Part shown: positions 4,644 through 5,501 of the stretch, one piece after another | Layout: the number at the start of each line of letters is the position of its first letter | Numbering within the stretch: the first letter of the stretch is position 1 | DNA from: Planctomycetota bacterium | Lineage (GTDB): Bacteria; Planctomycetota; Phycisphaerae; Phycisphaerales; SM1A02 | Assembly: GCA_009924765.1 (NCBI GenBank) | Contig: RFQW01000140.1 | Coordinates: 1-5,501 of the forward strand | Direction: 5' to 3' | Length of the DNA stretch: 5,501 nucleotides | Program-made: the position numbers and the translations under genes | The notes under the pieces: model-generated | Database searches by the model: none | What the model saw: the letters and a program-made list of their open reading frames with translations, nothing else | What the model was told of the DNA's origin: nothing

Positions 4644-5501
4644 TCATTCACACCGCCCAAAATTCAGCAGCAGCAGCGCGATGTCGCCGGTGTCCACGAC
4701 TCCGTTCATATCCTGATCCGGCTGGATGTAGTCGGGATCCGTCACGTCACCAACGAAGAGCAGCGCGAAGCCGATGTCGCCGGTGTTCACGCTTCCGTTT
4801 CCATCAATGTCACTGAAGCAGTCGCAGATGGCGTTGCCACCGTCCTCGAACAGAGCCCATGTGTTTTCCCGCTTGCTGATCAAGCTGGTGTTGCCACAAA
4901 TGGTGTTGTTGACCAGCGTCGCGTTGGGCTGCGGTGCCGTCGCGGACACGGGCGCATACAGGCCCCCACCGCGGCCCTGCGCCGTGTTGCCCTGAATGGC
5001 GCAGTTGCTGACCAGCGGCTTCTGCGCCACGCCGTTTACCGGAGCAATCGAAACACCACCACCCTCGCTCACGCTGGTGCGGTTGCCAGTGATAGTGCAA
5101 CCGTCGACCGTGGGGAATCCGCCCGTCGTGTGCTGCACCAGATGCAGGCCACCACCCCGATTGGTGCTCAGATTGTCGGAAATGGTGCAGCCGCGAACGA
5201 CCGGGCTACCCGCAAAAAACTGCACACCACCGCCGTCGGTACTAGCCGCGTTCTGACTGAATGTGCAGTTCTCTACCAACGAATCGCTGTACAGGCCGTA
5301 GATCCCACCACCGTACCCCGCCGCGTTATTCACGAAGGCGCAGTCACGGATCGTTGGGCTTGCGTGGTCGATGAACATGCCGCCACCGAGGCGATAGGTG
5401 TTCACGGGCGAGCCGATCGGCCCATTGCGGATGGTGAATCCCTGCAGCACCGTGGCTGAGGTCTCACCCGTCACCGCGCGAACCACCGAGGTGGTCTTGC
5501 C
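4644..5501 (-). CDS. Secreted beta-helix / dockerin paralog, C-terminal 285 residues (partial)
   Basis: The frame is open to the right edge, so this is the 3' part of a longer gene; its start, signal peptide and N-terminal domains are outside. The visible protein begins GKTTSVVRAVTGETSATVLQ, matching residue 698 onward of the neighbouring 918-aa protein. It continues through five Cys-containing beta-helix coils (DCAF, NCTF, GCTI, GCTI, NCAI), each with a GGG turn, against three coils in the neighbour. A closing segment, ICGN...GGNAICDC, leads into a two-loop dockerin (D231-D242 and D262-D273, counted from the edge) ending NFGRCE. It should be extracellular, and no enzymatic residues can be identified. 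It lies 21 nt upstream of its paralog on the same strand, probably the same operon. The GTG at 5486 is not the real start because homology continues to the edge. An alternative reading as a complete short protein is unlikely. Confidence 0.88.
   Translation of the reverse strand, partial: GKTTSVVRAVTGETSATVLQGFTIRNGPIGSPVNTYRLGGGMFIDHASPTIRDCAFVNNAAGYGGGIYGLYSDSLVENCTFSQNAASTDGGGVQFFAGSPVVRGCTISDNLSTNRGGGLHLVQHTTGGFPTVDGCTITGNRTSVSEGGGVSIAPVNGVAQKPLVSNCAIQGNTAQGRGGGLYAPVSATAPQPNATLVNNTICGNTSLISKRENTWALFEDGGNAICDCFSDIDGNGSVNTGDIGFALLFVGDVTDPDYIQPDQDMNGVVDTGDIALLLLNFGRCE
4647..4826 (-). other. Dockerin-type domain of the partial paralog
   Basis: The Ca loops are DIDGNGSVNTGD and DQDMNGVVDTGD, each followed by a Leu/Phe-rich helix, with the terminus NFGRCE. 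The region is nearly collinear with the dockerin of the 918-aa protein, including the linker DPD-x-IQPDQDMNG. No insertion or deletion is visible between the two copies across this domain. Confidence 0.85.
5341..5501 (-). repeat. Copy B of 161-bp paralogous repeat (pairs with 2371-2531)
   Basis: This is a direct repeat of 2371-2531 within the partial paralog. The match is strongest at the window edge (5462-5501 identical to 2492-2531) and weakens toward the coils. That pattern fits a duplication followed by coil divergence, or a locally recent gene conversion. Confidence 0.85.

Noticed and set aside
5484..5486. GTG as the start of the right-hand paralog
   Set aside because: Codons beyond it (GKTTS) still match the neighbour's residues 698-702, and the frame stays open to the edge, so the gene is truncated by the window.
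2371..5501. Paralogous repeats as a transposon or IS
   Set aside because: Both copies are in-frame coding sequence with the same domain order. No transposase, terminal inverted repeats or target duplications are seen.

Overview
The window looks like GC-rich chromosomal DNA from a planctomycete, most likely of the Phycisphaerae. This is inferred from protein style, since there is no rRNA or other marker. Secreted, low-complexity-looking proteins carry Ca-binding dockerin-type repeats. Pectate-lyase-like right-handed beta-helix modules open with a 'VP.(E/D)(Y/F)A.IQ.A(V/I)DA...APGTY' type sequence. RCC1 propeller repeats of the 'AWG.N..GQC.VPSGL' type are also present. Together these are typical of that group. 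No mobile element, CRISPR array, tRNA or rRNA gene is visible.

Layout, left to right. (1) Positions 1-798, minus strand: the 5' part of a gene for a secreted protein of unknown function, with a signal peptide, one N-terminal dockerin/EF-hand-like calcium loop, and a conserved-looking body. Its reading frame breaks near 261-290. (2) Positions 799-1007: a 209-bp divergent intergenic region. (3) Positions 1008-1856, plus strand: a CvfB-family RNA-binding protein (three S1-like domains plus a winged helix), the only housekeeping-type gene here. (4) Positions 1866-4622, minus strand, convergent with cvfB and only 9 bp from it: a 918-aa secreted multidomain protein. Its order is signal peptide, seven RCC1 repeats (one complete propeller), two parallel beta-helix modules, then a C-terminal two-repeat dockerin. 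(5) Positions 4644-5501, minus strand: the 3' part of a paralogous secreted beta-helix/dockerin gene that runs off the right edge. It lies 21 nt upstream of gene 4 and is probably co-transcribed with it.

Genes 4 and 5 are a tandem paralogous pair. They share the last part of the beta-helix and the dockerin. A 161-bp ungapped stretch has 28 mismatches by my count and ends in 40 identical bases at the window edge. They differ by 64 residues, roughly two beta-helix coils. Three of the four genes therefore encode exported proteins with calcium-binding dockerin-like units, which suggests a surface or extracellular role. No cohesin, enzyme active site or transport system is visible to say what they bind. 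I found no convincing evidence of a new multi-gene system. The most notable items are the propeller/beta-helix/dockerin architecture, the coil-number difference between paralogs, the N-terminal half-dockerin and the frameshift in the first gene.
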